From assembly GCF_017591435.1 (NCBI RefSeq), contig NC_059300.1:1583257-1647256 (forward strand): a stretch of 64,000 nt of DNA. Direction: 5' to 3'. This document shows positions 1-10,550 of the stretch, piece after piece; within the stretch, counting starts at the first letter, position 1; every line of letters begins with the position of its first letter. The translations under genes were made by a program, and so were the position numbers. This stretch comes from Portunus trituberculatus (Eukaryota > Arthropoda > Malacostraca > Decapoda > Portunidae). The notes under the pieces were generated by a model. The model worked only from the letters and a program-made list of their open reading frames with translations. It was not told where the DNA came from and did not search any database.

Positions 1-2095
1 CTGCCTATTGACTGCCTGCACCACATTCTGGGCTTCTCCCCTCTCGTAAGCCCAGGAGAGGGTGCAGTCATCTGCATAAGCAGCCGCTTCGGGAGAACTC
101 TGCAGTAGATCGTTGAAATATATGTTCCATAGTATTGGGCCGAGTACTGAACCTTGGGGTACAGAAGCCTCCACTGGAAAGGAGGACGAGGTGCTGCCGT
201 TCACCACTACGCGGAGGCTCCGTCCCGTGAGGTAGCTGGTGAACAGTTGTAGCAGGTCCCCGGTGATGCCCAGCTGCTGGAGTTTAGTAGTCAGCGCATG
301 ATGCCACACAGAGTCAAAAGCACCGGCAATGTCTAAGGCGATCACCAGGGAGGGGCGTCCGGCATCAAGGGCATCATGCCAGGATTTGGAGAGCAAGAGG
401 AGGAGATCAGAGGTTGAACGGCCTTTTCTAAATCCAAATTGCTTCGGAGATAGAAGGTGATTCTCCTCAAGGTATTTGTTGATCTGCTCACCAATTATCC
501 TCTCAAAGATCTTGCTCACCACTGAGAGGAGGGAGATGGGTCGGTAATTTCCTGGCTCTGCTCTTGACCTCTTCTTGTGCACTGGTGTAATTCTCGCCTC
601 CTTCCAAAGTGATGGCCACTCCCCGGTCTGCAGGCACTGCCGGAAGATGAGTGCGAGGGGGGGGCTGTTAGTTCAGTCGCACAGTTTTTAAGTATATGTG
701 GGCTTAATCCGTCAGGGCCTGGTGCCTTCCTGGTGTTCACTCCTCTCAGGAGTCTTCCTACATCATCTTCAGTAATGACAACATTCTGAAGGGATGAGGT
801 ACCAAGACGGGGGGAGGGCAGGTGGCTGCCTGTTGGGGTCACCAGTTGTCATTTTCCGGCTGAACTCTGCGGCAAGGAGATCAGCCTTTTCACGACTGGT
901 GACAGCCAGGTCTCCGTTAGGTTTGGTAAGGGCTGGGATTCGCACTTGATGGGAGATGCCTTGTCTCTCCTTCACCAGGTTCCACCATTGCTTAGCATCA
1001 ACCTGGTTAGAGGAGAGTTTTTCTTGATATCCGTCTCCCATCTGGCCTTGGCCCACTTTGCTGTCTTTACCATTATCTTGCACGCTCTTCTGTGCCGGGC
1101 TTTATTGACCTGCGTGGGATGTCGCTTGTAGTGTTGCCACGCTCTATATTTATTGTCAGCAGCGACTCTACATTGGTAGCCAAACCATTGTTGGTCCTTA
1201 GGGTTTGTTGTGTACACCCTGTGTGGCACAAATTGTTGTTGTAGGGAGAGAAGGACGGTGGTAAAGGCGATGGTATCGTGGTGTGGGTCTCCGGTCAGTA
1301 CGGTGTGCCAATCAGTCGCTGACAGAGACCGCTTCATAGCCTCCCAGTCAGCACGCTCCCATAACCAGATGACTCGCTGTTGTTCCTCCTCTCTAGCAGC
1401 GGAGAGATTGATGGAGGACAACACTGCATAGTGATCAGAGCTACCCACACGGTCCAGTGGGCGGCACATCACACAAGCCTCTGGCAGATCAGAGAGCACA
1501 GGATCCAGGAGCCTCCACGCTGGTGTGTTGGGAAGTTGACATGGTTGTGGAGACCCTGCACTACAGTGAGGTCTGTGAAGGCTCTCATCACCAAGTGTTG
1601 GTTGAGGTCCCCTACAATAACTACATGTTGGCAGTTATGGGCAGCCATGATGTCATCGAGGTGCTCAGAGAGGTAGTTTAGGGGAGCGTTTCCTTGCCAC
1701 TGTGGTCTGTATGCTGCACACAGTAGCAGACCGCTCTCATCTGCGAGGATGACGCGGAGAAAGACAATCTCCATAACAGCGGGATGTCAACTGGCAAAAC
1801 ATCAACCTGCATCCCGTCGCGGTGACACACAGCTATACCACCTCCCTGCCTTCCTTGTCTATCTCGCCTCACCCATGGCGAGTATCCGGGAATTTTGTCG
1901 CATATTGTGATGCAGCTTTCATCAAGGAAGGTCTCTACAGCCACTACTACATCCACCCGATGTCTGAGGATGAATGTGTGTGTTAGTTCTCCTACGTTTG
2001 TCCTGAATCCCCTCACATTAGCTGAGAGGACCGTGATGCTGCTGGCGTCCATGTTACCTTATCAGGCAGCTATTTGTTGGGGGTGAAGGGGCTGG
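1..2095 (-). mobile_element. Non-LTR retrotransposon (LINE G1), endonuclease plus reverse transcriptase, decayed
   Basis: Read on the minus strand, this is one LINE ORF2 broken into several frames. An apurinic-like endonuclease begins at 2052 (motifs SANVRGF, AVETFLDES, RDRQGRQGGGIAV). It continues through the GDLNQH motif near 1610 and DRVGSSDHYAVL near 1450. A linker with WFGYQCR and WWNLVKERQG follows. The reverse transcriptase starts at about 745 with RKAPGPDGLSP and carries VPQGSVLGPILW (about 150) and the catalytic box AYADDCTLS (about 75). At least three frameshifts separate these pieces, so it is a dead copy. The thumb and 3' end lie beyond the left edge of the window. The clade is not certain (Jockey/I/CR1 group). 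Confidence 0.85.

Positions 2096-2165
<70 letters not shown>
2096..2165. repeat. (CT)n microsatellite
   Basis: About 68 bases of uninterrupted CT. It separates two copies of the same LINE family at the point where each loses its sequence. Confidence 0.97.
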
Positions 2166-2168
<3 letters not shown>

Positions 2169-2978
2169 TTGGTGTATGTGGAGGCAGTCAAGGGTCGCCC
2201 GCGTCTTGGCAGGGATGAGTGGTGGGACGCGCTCTGGCTCAGGCACTTGCATCTTCTTGGAGAAGTGGGCAGCCAGCAGCTGGGCCTTGTCCCTGTTCCT
2301 CATCACGAGGCCTCTGTCTGGTGCGGTGAGTGGCGGGATAGTGTCGTCAGAGATGAAGCCCTGCTGCTGCTTAACGCTGCTCCACCACAGCTTGTGCCTC
2401 AAGGTGCCCTTCCATCTGTGAATGGCCTCCTTTTGCACTCGCTTCATACGTTTACACGCTGCCTTATGTGCCTGCTGAGTGCATTGAGAGGGGTGCATTT
2501 TATAGCGTTGCCAAACCCTACTCTTCTCTTCAGCTGCATTTCTGCAGTGAAAGCCAAACCAGGGTTGATCTCTGGGCTTTGACTTGTAGGTCTGGCAACA
2601 GACATATTTTTTCTGACAGGCCAGGAGGACGTCATTAAACGTTTTCACCTGTTCCTCCACGCTTCCTCTCAGCAGGCAAGCTCCTCTCTGAGCCCTCTCC
2701 AGTCTGCCTGTCGCCAGAGCCAGTTGGTGCAGTTGATCCCCTCTTCCCGGTTGACTGCCAACTTGATGTTTGTGAGCAAGGCAAGGTGGTCCGAGGAGCC
2801 GACAGAGCCCGTTGGCTGGCAGGTGACGACACTCGTGGGGAGGTCAGTCAGGACGGGATCAAGGGAGGATCCTGATGTGTGTGTGGGAAAATATACATGG
2901 TTGGTAAGGCCTTAGTCAGACAGCAGCTCATTAAATGTCCTGGCAACGAGGTGTTGGTTCATGTCGCCAAGGACAATT

Positions 2979-2980
<2 letters not shown>
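2166..2980 (-). mobile_element. LINE G2, endonuclease end and linker fragment of the same family as LINE G1
   Basis: The minus strand reads through the endonuclease C-terminus (SVGSSDHLALLTNIKLA near 2780) into the linker (NWLWRQADW, QPWFGFHCRNAAEEKSR, WWSSVKQQQGFISDD, KAQLLAAHFSKKM). Each block has a clear but diverged counterpart in LINE G1 (VGSSDHYAVL, WLWERADWEAM, QWFGYQCRVAADNKYR, WWNLVKERQGI). A 196-codon frame at 2070-2660 is open and then runs out into the adjoining CT tract as Arg-Glu repeats. No RT motifs are present, so it is a fragment bounded on both sides by (CT)n. Confidence 0.8.

Positions 2981-3035
<55 letters not shown>
2981..3035. repeat. (CT)n microsatellite
   Basis: About 52 bases of CT at the other boundary of the LINE G2 fragment. 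Confidence 0.96.
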
Positions 3036-3038
<3 letters not shown>

Positions 3039-3290
3039 CTTCAATTATTTGTTAACTTCTTAAGGTACCTGGGGAGCCAACTATGTTCTTGTGTTATTAT
3101 TATTATCAATTTTGTTATTGTTGTCATTATTATAAAATGCTATTATTACTTTTTACATCCCTTATGGAGAATGTATATAAAACATTGTTTGATGATGTCA
3201 ACCAAAATGAGGATAATACCAATGCTTTCAACATTGCAATAAATATGATTACTACGATATGATATTGACACTTTTAAATACTTCAATTTT
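3036..3290. other. AT-rich spacer, nothing recognised
   Basis: Low-complexity AT-rich DNA with short ATT/TTA runs. I see no coding or structural signal. Confidence 0.5.
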
Positions 3291-6015
3291 CAGGAACACA
3301 ATTCTACTACAAACTCACTAAGTAACTAACAATTATCTAAATTTATTACATTTAAATATTATTAGATCATTACACAAAAACTTGGATTCACTAAAATCAT
3401 TACTTACTTGTTTACTCAAACTACCTGATGCTATTGCCCTTACAGAAACCTGGTTACAAGAAAGAGCACACTAAGCATCTTTACTCCATTGAAGGCTGAT
3501 GTTATTGCCCTTACAGAAACCTGAAACCTGGTTACAAGAAAGAGCACACTAAGCATCTTTACTCCATAGAAGGCTGATGTTATATTGCCCTTACAGAAAC
3601 CTGGTTACAAGAAAGAGCACACTAAGCATCTTTACTCCATAGAAGGTTATACTCCATTTCACTTCATTAGAACTGATAGAGAGCATTACTATCTACATCA
3701 AAAAATGTGATAAATGTAGACATTCTAAATCAGTTCTCCCATATAAATAGAAATATTGAAATATGTACAACAAACTACTAATCCTAGTAATTTATAGGCC
3801 CAATAGTAAACATATAGCTGTTAATGAATTCACTGACATTATCAATAATTTACTAGTTGCTGAAACTTTTAGAAATAACAAAACAAAACAATTCTCATTG
3901 GGGACTTTAACATAAATTTACTTGAACATTCCATTCATCTTCCTACCAACCTATTCCCCAATACAATGCGAACTCTAAATCACTTCCCTCATATATCATG
4001 ACCAACAAGATTTCCTGACAGCCCTGACCTTGCTTGGTCAACCATCAATACTAAACAATATCTGGACAAATAAAAAAATTTCACACCTCCATCATTATCA
4101 GGTATTTTCCATTATTGCATGACTGATCATCTCCCTATATTTATAAATATAATTCAACAGTCTGTACCAAATACTAAACATTAAGATTATCTTTAGAGAC
4201 TTTAGCACAAATTACCAAAGTTTATTTTACTAGTGAACTACAAAGGATAAATTGGGATGAAATACTTAATTTAGTAGACACAAATGATAATTTTAACCTG
4301 TTCTTTAATATTGTTGATGAACTCTATAACAAATGCTTTCCAGTAAAAACTAAATATGTAACAGAAAAAAGACTCCAATACACATGGCTAACTACCAGAA
4401 TACTTCATTCTATTAAATATAAATGTAAACTTTTAAGGTGCATAAACTTGGTCAAATTTCACACATGATATTCAAACAATATAGGAACAACCTAACTTAA
4501 GTTATACATGCTGCCAAATATAACTATTATCGTCAAATATTTTGTAATTTCAGAAGCAACACAAAGAAAATTTAGCAAACAATCAATGAAATAAAAGGCA
4601 ATAAATACACAAAATAAAAACACAATTAAGATATTGCAGTATAATGATTTCATATTAAGCAGCCCACCTGACATCTCTGAAGCTTTTAGTAATTACTTTT
4701 CTAATATTGCCCTGAACTAAACAGTAATCTCCCACAATCCAATACAAACCCAATAATAATGATAGGAAAAAAAGTATTTCCTATCATTATTCCTTATGAA
4801 GTCAATGCAATAAAGCCATTAAACAGTAAAAATTCTTGTATACTCCTATTATGAAAAGAAACTCTAAACATATTGTCAGCCCCTCTGTCCATACTATTCA
4901 ATCAATCTATTCAAATGGAACTTTCCAACGTATTTCAAAAACTGCCAATATCACTCCCATTCACAAATCCAGACCTGCCAATGATCCTAAAAACTACCCA
5001 CCAATTTCTCAACTTACATAATTTTTGGATATTCAAAACCCTTATGAAAAAACATTTAATGCGTCATCTGGAAAGCAAAACCTTTCTAAATCCATCCCAA
5101 TATGGTTTTAGGCAAAACAATAACACTTTTACAGAACTAAATAAATTTTCTAATGATATGTTTTATGCCATAGATGACAAATTATTAATTCTATCAATCT
5201 TATTGACTTTGCTAAAGCATTCGACAATGTAAGCCATAAAAATCTTTTGAATAAATGCACCAATATAGAATTCATGGGCAAATTCTTTTATGGTTCAAAG
5301 ATTACTTAGCAGAGAAAACAATATATCATTTTCAATAATGAAAAGTCTTCCACAACAATAGCCACACTTGGTGTTTTCAGCAAAATAGTGTCTTCGGTCC
5401 CTTACAGCTTCTAATATATATTAATGAAATTTCAAACATTTTTTCTGAATCTAAATATTATTTGCAGATGACATGACTATTTACTTGTCAGGGCCCAAAC
5501 CCAGATGCTAATGATGAACTAAAAATAAACTATGTATGGTGTCTGAGCAACAAACTCACTATCAATACAACAAAAAACTTTGTTTAAACAAACTGTAAAT
5601 CTTCCTCAATTATGTATAAATGACAAAGTGATTTTAAGAACTAATAAAAAAAATTTCTTGGTGTTACCTATGATGATACATTAACATTTAGGCATCACAT
5701 AAATAACCTCACCTTAAAAGTATCACGACACGTGGCTCTACTTTATCAAGCAAAAAAATATATGCCACAAGAAGTACTTAAGACCATTCATTATGCCCCA
5801 CATATATATCCACTACTAACTTATTGGAATCCAATATGGTGCACAACCTATCCAACTTATTTAATTCCTCTTAAATTACAACCCAAGAAAATTGTAAGAA
5901 TAATAACCAATAGTAATTTCTTAGAACATACAAATCCTCTCTTCAAAGAAACAAAAATGTTAAAACTAGTTGACATTACTAAATTTTCTATTGCTACTTA
6001 CATGTATTCAAATAA
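3291..6015 (+). mobile_element. Ancient L2/CR1-like LINE, endonuclease to thumb, heavily decayed
   Basis: Pieces of one plus-strand ORF2 appear in the right order. They are ALTETWLQERAH (endonuclease catalytic Glu region, 3437), TDHLPIF (endonuclease end, 4120), TANITPIHKS and PKNYPPIS (RT motif 1, about 4940), QYGFRQ (5100), FAKAFDNVSHKNLLNK (5210), FADDMTIYLS (catalytic box, about 5465) and the thumb stretch KKIVRIITNSNFLEHTNPLF (about 5890). Many stops and frameshifts and a strong A+T bias show great age. The thumb wording is like that of L2/Rex-type elements; the clade is inferred. The element also carries an internal 72-bp triplication. Confidence 0.8.
3427..3648 (+). repeat. Three tandem copies of a 71-78 bp segment inside the LINE endonuclease
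   Basis: Units are at 3427-3497, 3498-3575 and 3576-3648. Each holds the bases coding ALTETWLQERAH. Copy 2 has an extra 7-base micro-duplication (GAAACCT). Confidence 0.92.
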
Positions 6016-6019
6016 GAAT

Positions 6020-6547
6020 AAAATGCAGAACCTCCTTCCTGGGAACATCCCTGACAACCAGCTGTTGTTGAGAACGTCCAAGAGGCGCTGCAGCAGAGCA
6101 TCTGGGAGGCATCAAAGAAACTTGTTTGGCATGTTGTCTGGTCCTGTTGCCTTCCTGACAGACAATGAGGGTAAGGTTGAGGCGAGTTCCTAGGGAGTAA
6201 TAGCAGTGCTAATATGGTGTGTGAGGAAGAGGATAAGACAGACAAGTGTTGTGTGGATGTAGGCAGCAAGACACTTGGCTTTTTGGGCATCAGTGGTGAG
6301 GAGGACACTGTTACTAGTTAACGGGAAGGTGAGTGGGGTTGCAGATGCATCATCTTCCTGAAGAAAGACCAGGCTCGGGAGACTGAGGTGGAAAACGGGC
6401 AGGGAAGCATAAAAAGAGACCTATACTGAGCGTTTTTCATCAAGAATAACATGCTTGCACTGGCCCTCTAAGTAGTGAAAACACTGATGGAGTGGAGGGA
6501 CAGGGTTCCTTTGCCATGCTGTAATGGCATGACGCTTAGCCTGAAGG
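6020..6547 (-). mobile_element. LINE linker and RT N-terminus fragment
   Basis: The minus strand reads a typical linker (AKRHAITAWQRNP ... CKHVILDEKR, about 6555-6430). After frameshifts it continues into an RT entry motif, TGPDNMPNKF with LLDVLNNSWLSGMFP (about 6150-6030). RT motifs beyond this are absent because the fragment abuts the thumb of the plus-strand LINE. The family is not resolved. Confidence 0.6.
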
Positions 6548-7652
6548 ATAACATAACATAACATATAACATAAATAATACGATAACAAAGGGCCACCAGG
6601 GCCCATCTAGGTTATCCTGTATCAGTCGCACAGCAACCTCGTCATCAGTACTTAAAGATACACTTACAAGTACACAATACATTATATACTAATTCTAAAT
6701 ATTTGGCTGGCCCATTAACAGGGCCAAGTCCTGCAGCGAATTCCTCTACAATCTGTGATCATGTCTTGTTTAACTATAGTAAATTTCTTATAAAAACTAT
6801 CATGCAGCGCTATACATAATTATAAATCTAATAAATTTAAGTGCTTATCTAATCTGTTTTTAAACATTGTCAAACTAGTGCTATTTACAACCCTTTCTGG
6901 CAATGCATTCCAGAAGTCTACCACCCTATGACTAAAGAAATATTTTCTTATATCTAACCTGCAGCCTTGCTTTCCAATCTTCCTGCCATGATTTCTAGTC
7001 CTACTTCCCTCCTCTAAGGTAAAGAAAGATCTCACATCTATGTAGTTTGTATCTGAGAACATTTTAAATAACTTTATCATATCTCCTCTTATACATCTCC
7101 TCTCAAATGAAAACATGTTTAATTCCTTTAATCTATCTCTATACTCCAGGCGCTTTAATGCGGGTATCATCCTAGTTGCTCTTCTCTGAACTGCTTCTAA
7201 CATGTTGATATCCTGCCTATAATGGGGTGACCAGGCCTGTATGCAATACTCTAAATGGGGCCTAACATAGAAATTATACACGCACGCACCACTTCCTTAC
7301 TTTTATAACTAACATTTCTATTTATAAAACCCAGAATCCTATTTGCCCTATTTCTTGCTTCTAAACATTGCTTTGAAAATTTCATAGTCTTGTCTATCAC
7401 TACTCCTAAATCCTTTCCCTCCTCTACTGCCTCTAGCCAACATCCCTCCATCTCATAGCTAAAGTTTGTGTTGTCTTTACCTAAATGCATAACCTGACAC
7501 TTTTTAGAATTAAACTCCATCTGCCACCTGTCTGCCCATGCTATCAGCCTGTCCAGGTCTCGTTGTATTCTATAATTGTCCTTTTCACCCTGTACTGCAC
7601 ATGCTATCTTAGTATCATCTGCAAACTTTGATACCACAAACGAAACTGGCTC
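6548..7652 (-). mobile_element. CR1-like LINE H, 3' half (RT palm end, thumb, 3' UTR and tail)
   Basis: Two minus-strand frames join into the C-terminal half of a CR1-type RT. The first is FADDTKIACAVQ with WQMEFNSKKCQVMH (7637-7251). The second is YNFYVRPHLEYCIQAWSPHY (7281-6820), followed by RRATRMIPALKRLEYRDRLK and FWNALPERVVNSTSLTMFK. Only one frameshift, near 7265, separates them. The element is 5'-truncated at about 7650 where the Penelope-like element starts. It ends in a 3' UTR with an ACATA/ATAAC-type simple tail at 6548. A second copy of this 3' end lies inverted at 52768-52884. Confidence 0.85.
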
Positions 7653-8790
7653 GATGATTGTCCTATCGCTTTCAAACCTATGTTATATAGACGATATGTT
7701 GATGATACTTTGGTGTTTTTTAAGGAAGCATCACATGCAGACCATTTCCTACATTACCTTAACTCACAACATGACAATATCAAGTTCCCTATGGAATCTG
7801 AAATAGACTCACAAATCCCCTTCCTTGACCTAAACATCACAAAAATCAATGGTAGACTTTCCACCTCTATTTATCGTAAACCTACATTTTCTGGCCTTGG
7901 TATTAGTTTTTTCAACTTTTGCCGTTTCCGTTTCAAAATCAATTCAGTCCGTACCCTCTTACACCGTGCCTCTTGCTCTGTCTTCTTACCTAAATTTCCA
8001 TAATGAAGTTACTTTCCTAAAGGATTTTTTCTATAATAATGGCTTCACCACCAACCTGTTTGAGAAAACTCTGAATAACTTTCTCCAAAGTAAATATCAT
8101 CTTAAACAACCAATTACCACTGTTGCCAAAGAAACAATCTATTTACGTATCCCATTTTTAGGTGAGGTTTCCAAGAAATTAGAAAGGGGTCTCTATGAAA
8201 AACTTACAAAATATTATCCTGATAAACACTTTTGTATTGTGTCTACAAATAATCTATGTATAGATAGTTTTTTCCTTTTTAAGGACACTCTGCCAACTGC
8301 CTTACGCTCGTCGGCTGTTTATTGTTTCACTTGTCCCAGCTGCCAGGCTGAGTATGTGGGTAGCACCTTGCGCTCACTTATAAACCGAGCCAGCGAGCAT
8401 TTAGGCCAGAACAGGGCGCCCGCTACACAACGCCCCGTTTTCCGCGATACAGGACCACTGCCTCTCATGTAAGGTTCAACCCAATCTCAGTCATTTCCGT
8501 ATCCTCGCCACCTGTAATAGAAACAGTTTAAGAATACTGGAATCCCTATATATTTCCCAAGTAAAGTCATCCCTCAACAATACTCTGTCAGCATACCCAC
8601 TTATGATAGTGTGAATTTTTACCATTGTAATTCTTTGTATTTTTACTTTATTCTTTTATACTTATATTTGTTTTATCGTTTTATTTTATTTTAGACCACT
8701 TATGATGACATAAGATGAAATGTCAAAACGTTTGGCCCATTAAAGATGCTGCTCGTAGCTACCTTAGTTATTGCTTTCCTACTGAAAATA
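7653..8790 (+). mobile_element. Penelope-like retroelement, 3' half with GIY-YIG endonuclease
   Basis: The reading frame opening at 7653 gives the Penelope RT catalytic segment YRRYVDDTLVFF, then IPFLDLNITK and STSIYRKPTFSG, which are diagnostic of this class. A frameshift between about 7975 and 8005 moves the reading into the frame ending at 8472. That frame has NGFTTNLFEKTLN and a C-terminal GIY-YIG-type endonuclease: VYCFTCPSCQAEYVGSTLR, with the Arg and EH residues after it (NRASEHLGQNRAP). The CPxC pair before YVGST is typical of animal Penelope elements. The RT fingers upstream of YRRYVDD are missing, so it is 5'-truncated. The 3' UTR runs to about 8790. Confidence 0.9.
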
Positions 8791-9272
8791 CGATTCCCAG
8801 AAATCAACCTGTTTCTGACATACACATATACATATAACACAGAAATAAATATAATAATAAAGAACCCAACTTAATACCTAACAATAATACTAATCCTATA
8901 TGGAGGCAATGTGGAAAAACACGGGACGAGGGGAAGTGATACTTATGAGGTGTCGCAGTGGTGAAGTGCTGGGTGAGGTGGATCCCCCGGTACTCCAAGA
9001 GGTGTTGGGTTCACTGGTTGAGGCCTGGACCTCCACTGACTTCCAGAAAGCCAAGAGCTGGCTTAACACTTCCGGTTGAGTCAAATGGGACCGCGTGAAT
9101 CCAACTTTGGGACAGTAGCGGGCTTCATGAGACGGTGACGTGGAGGGTTCATGAGACGGTGCCGTGGAAGGTTCATGAGACGGTGACGTGGAAGGGGAGG
9201 TGGAGAGGTGGCAAAAGAGGTAGCAAGCGGAGGAGGTGATGGTAGTGGAGTATATTACGGGTGGGCCGTAAC
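8791..9272. other. Unassigned spacer with a Ser/Thr/Pro-coding repeat fused to a LINE ORF1 frame
   Basis: 8791-8935 is AT-rich with no recognisable content. 8936-9272 is much more GC-rich than its flanks. On the minus strand it is open and in frame with the LINE ORF1 fragment upstream, giving a chimeric 195-codon frame (9483-8896). I do not recognise the GC-rich segment as any family. Confidence 0.5.
9124..9195 (-). repeat. Three tandem 24-bp units
   Basis: Units start at 9124, 9148 and 9172 with one or two substitutions. Because 24 is divisible by 3, the minus strand encodes repeated EPSTSPSH-like octapeptides. Confidence 0.93.
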
Positions 9273-10261
9273 AATATATATCTTTGCAACCTTCTGTTTC
9301 TCTGAGTTTTGTTGTTCTATATAGTATTTTTTCTGTTGCTGCTTGTGATTTTAGTAGTATCTTAATTGGTCTCAATGTTCCTTCTTGATATGGTCCCATT
9401 CTGTGGATTTCTTCTACTTCCTCTTCTAAGTTCTGTCTATCCTCATCATTTAGATTTTTTAGCAGGTCTTTTACTGATTTCATTTCCTCTTTTTCCCTTC
9501 TTGGTCTATATTCAACATTATTTTGTTTCAGGCCAAAAATAATTACACTTTTATTCTCCGCAATTTCTCTTACTAGATTTTTTTTTTTTCTTAAGGACTC
9601 CTATCATTTTGTTTGTCATATTCTCATGTCTTTCTTTTAACTGTTCTTGAAATACTTCCTGAAATGTTTCCTTGTGTTTCTTATCTTGGATTCTCCATAC
9701 CTGTACTTCTTTTTTAATCATGTCTTGTACTCTTTCCTCTTCTTTCTTAACTAGATCTTTCAACGCCTCTTTTTCTTTCTCAGCTTTACCGAGTCCTTCT
9801 TCCATCTGCTTCTTGTAGTTAGCTACTTCCTTTTTCAGTTCCTCATTTTTGCTCTTAACCTAGCTTCGTTTTCTTACATTCTTTTTATCCTTTCTTTCAA
9901 TTTCTGGAGCTCTTTTTCCTGTTCTTCATTCACTTTAATTCCCATACTCTCTTTTATCCATTTATCTAATTTACGTTCAATAGTCAACACTCTATTAAAT
10001 AGTGAAGTATTTGCTGTATCAAAGCCTTCAAATGCCCTTTCACCCTCACCAACATAATCATCATCATCTTTCATTCTTTCCCGGGTCTCATACCTGCATT
10101 TAGATGGAATCTCTTCCTTACTCATGATTCTCTAACACTGTATTCATGAAAACGAGTCTACACTACTCACCCAGGCCATTGCAAACCCAAAACAACAGGT
10201 AGTGGAGATCAGCTGATTCTCGGAGCAACGGCACTGTGTCCTTCCTCACCCACGTTTCATG
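9273..10261 (-). mobile_element. CR1-like LINE A', 5' UTR and ORF1 fragment
   Basis: This is a second copy of the ORF1 found in LINE A. It starts at 10125 with MSKEEIPSKCRYETRERM, then YVGEGERAFEGFD and a long charged coiled coil (KKEVANYKKQMEEGLGKAEK; KEEERVQDMIKKEVQVW). A C-terminal module follows (MKSVKDLLKNLNDEDRQNLE; GPYQEGTLRPIKILLKSQAA). The frame is broken near 9875 and 9560. Sequence identity with LINE A stops at about 9275 after DIY, where the element is cut off. The 5' UTR aligns with that of LINE A up to about 10260, then runs into the (AC)n tail of a SINE. Confidence 0.85.
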
Positions 10262-10550
10262 TATGTGTGTGTAATTTCACCACGGTCGCCTGCTGGTCAC
10301 CCTTCCCCATTACGGAGCGAGCTCAGAGCTCATAGACCGATCTTTGGGTAGGACTGAGACCACAACACACTCCACACACTGGGAAAGCGAGGCCACAACC
10401 CCTCGAGTTACATCCCGTACCTATTTACTGCTAGATGAACAGTGGCCACACATTTTTTTAAAAAGGCTTGTCCATTTGCCTCGCCGCACCGGGACTCGAA
10501 CCCGGCGTTCTCGATTCTGAGTCGAGCGTGCTAACCACTACACTACGGTG
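10262..10550 (-). mobile_element. tRNA-derived SINE
   Basis: On the minus strand a tRNA-like head starts at 10550. It has an A-box (TAGTGTAGTGGTTAGC), an anticodon arm with CTCGA/TCGAG stem and CTCAGAA loop (anticodon position CAG), and a B-box (GGTTCGAGTCC) with a T arm. The body is shared with the SINEs at 60.6-61.2 kb (GGTACGGGATGTAACTCGAG; CTCAGTCCTACCC). It ends in a short CA-rich tail near 10277-10262. Its 5' end touches the (AC)n tail of LINE A directly. The head is not a functional tRNA gene because it continues into SINE body rather than a terminator. Confidence 0.85.

Noticed and set aside
9123..9198. A CRISPR-like array
   Set aside because: The 24-bp units are directly adjacent without spacers, and the genome is eukaryotic.
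10490..10550. A functional tRNA gene (also 60810-60873 and 61115-61170)
   Set aside because: The tRNA-like cloverleaf continues into a shared repeat body and lacks a Pol III T-run terminator. These are SINE heads.
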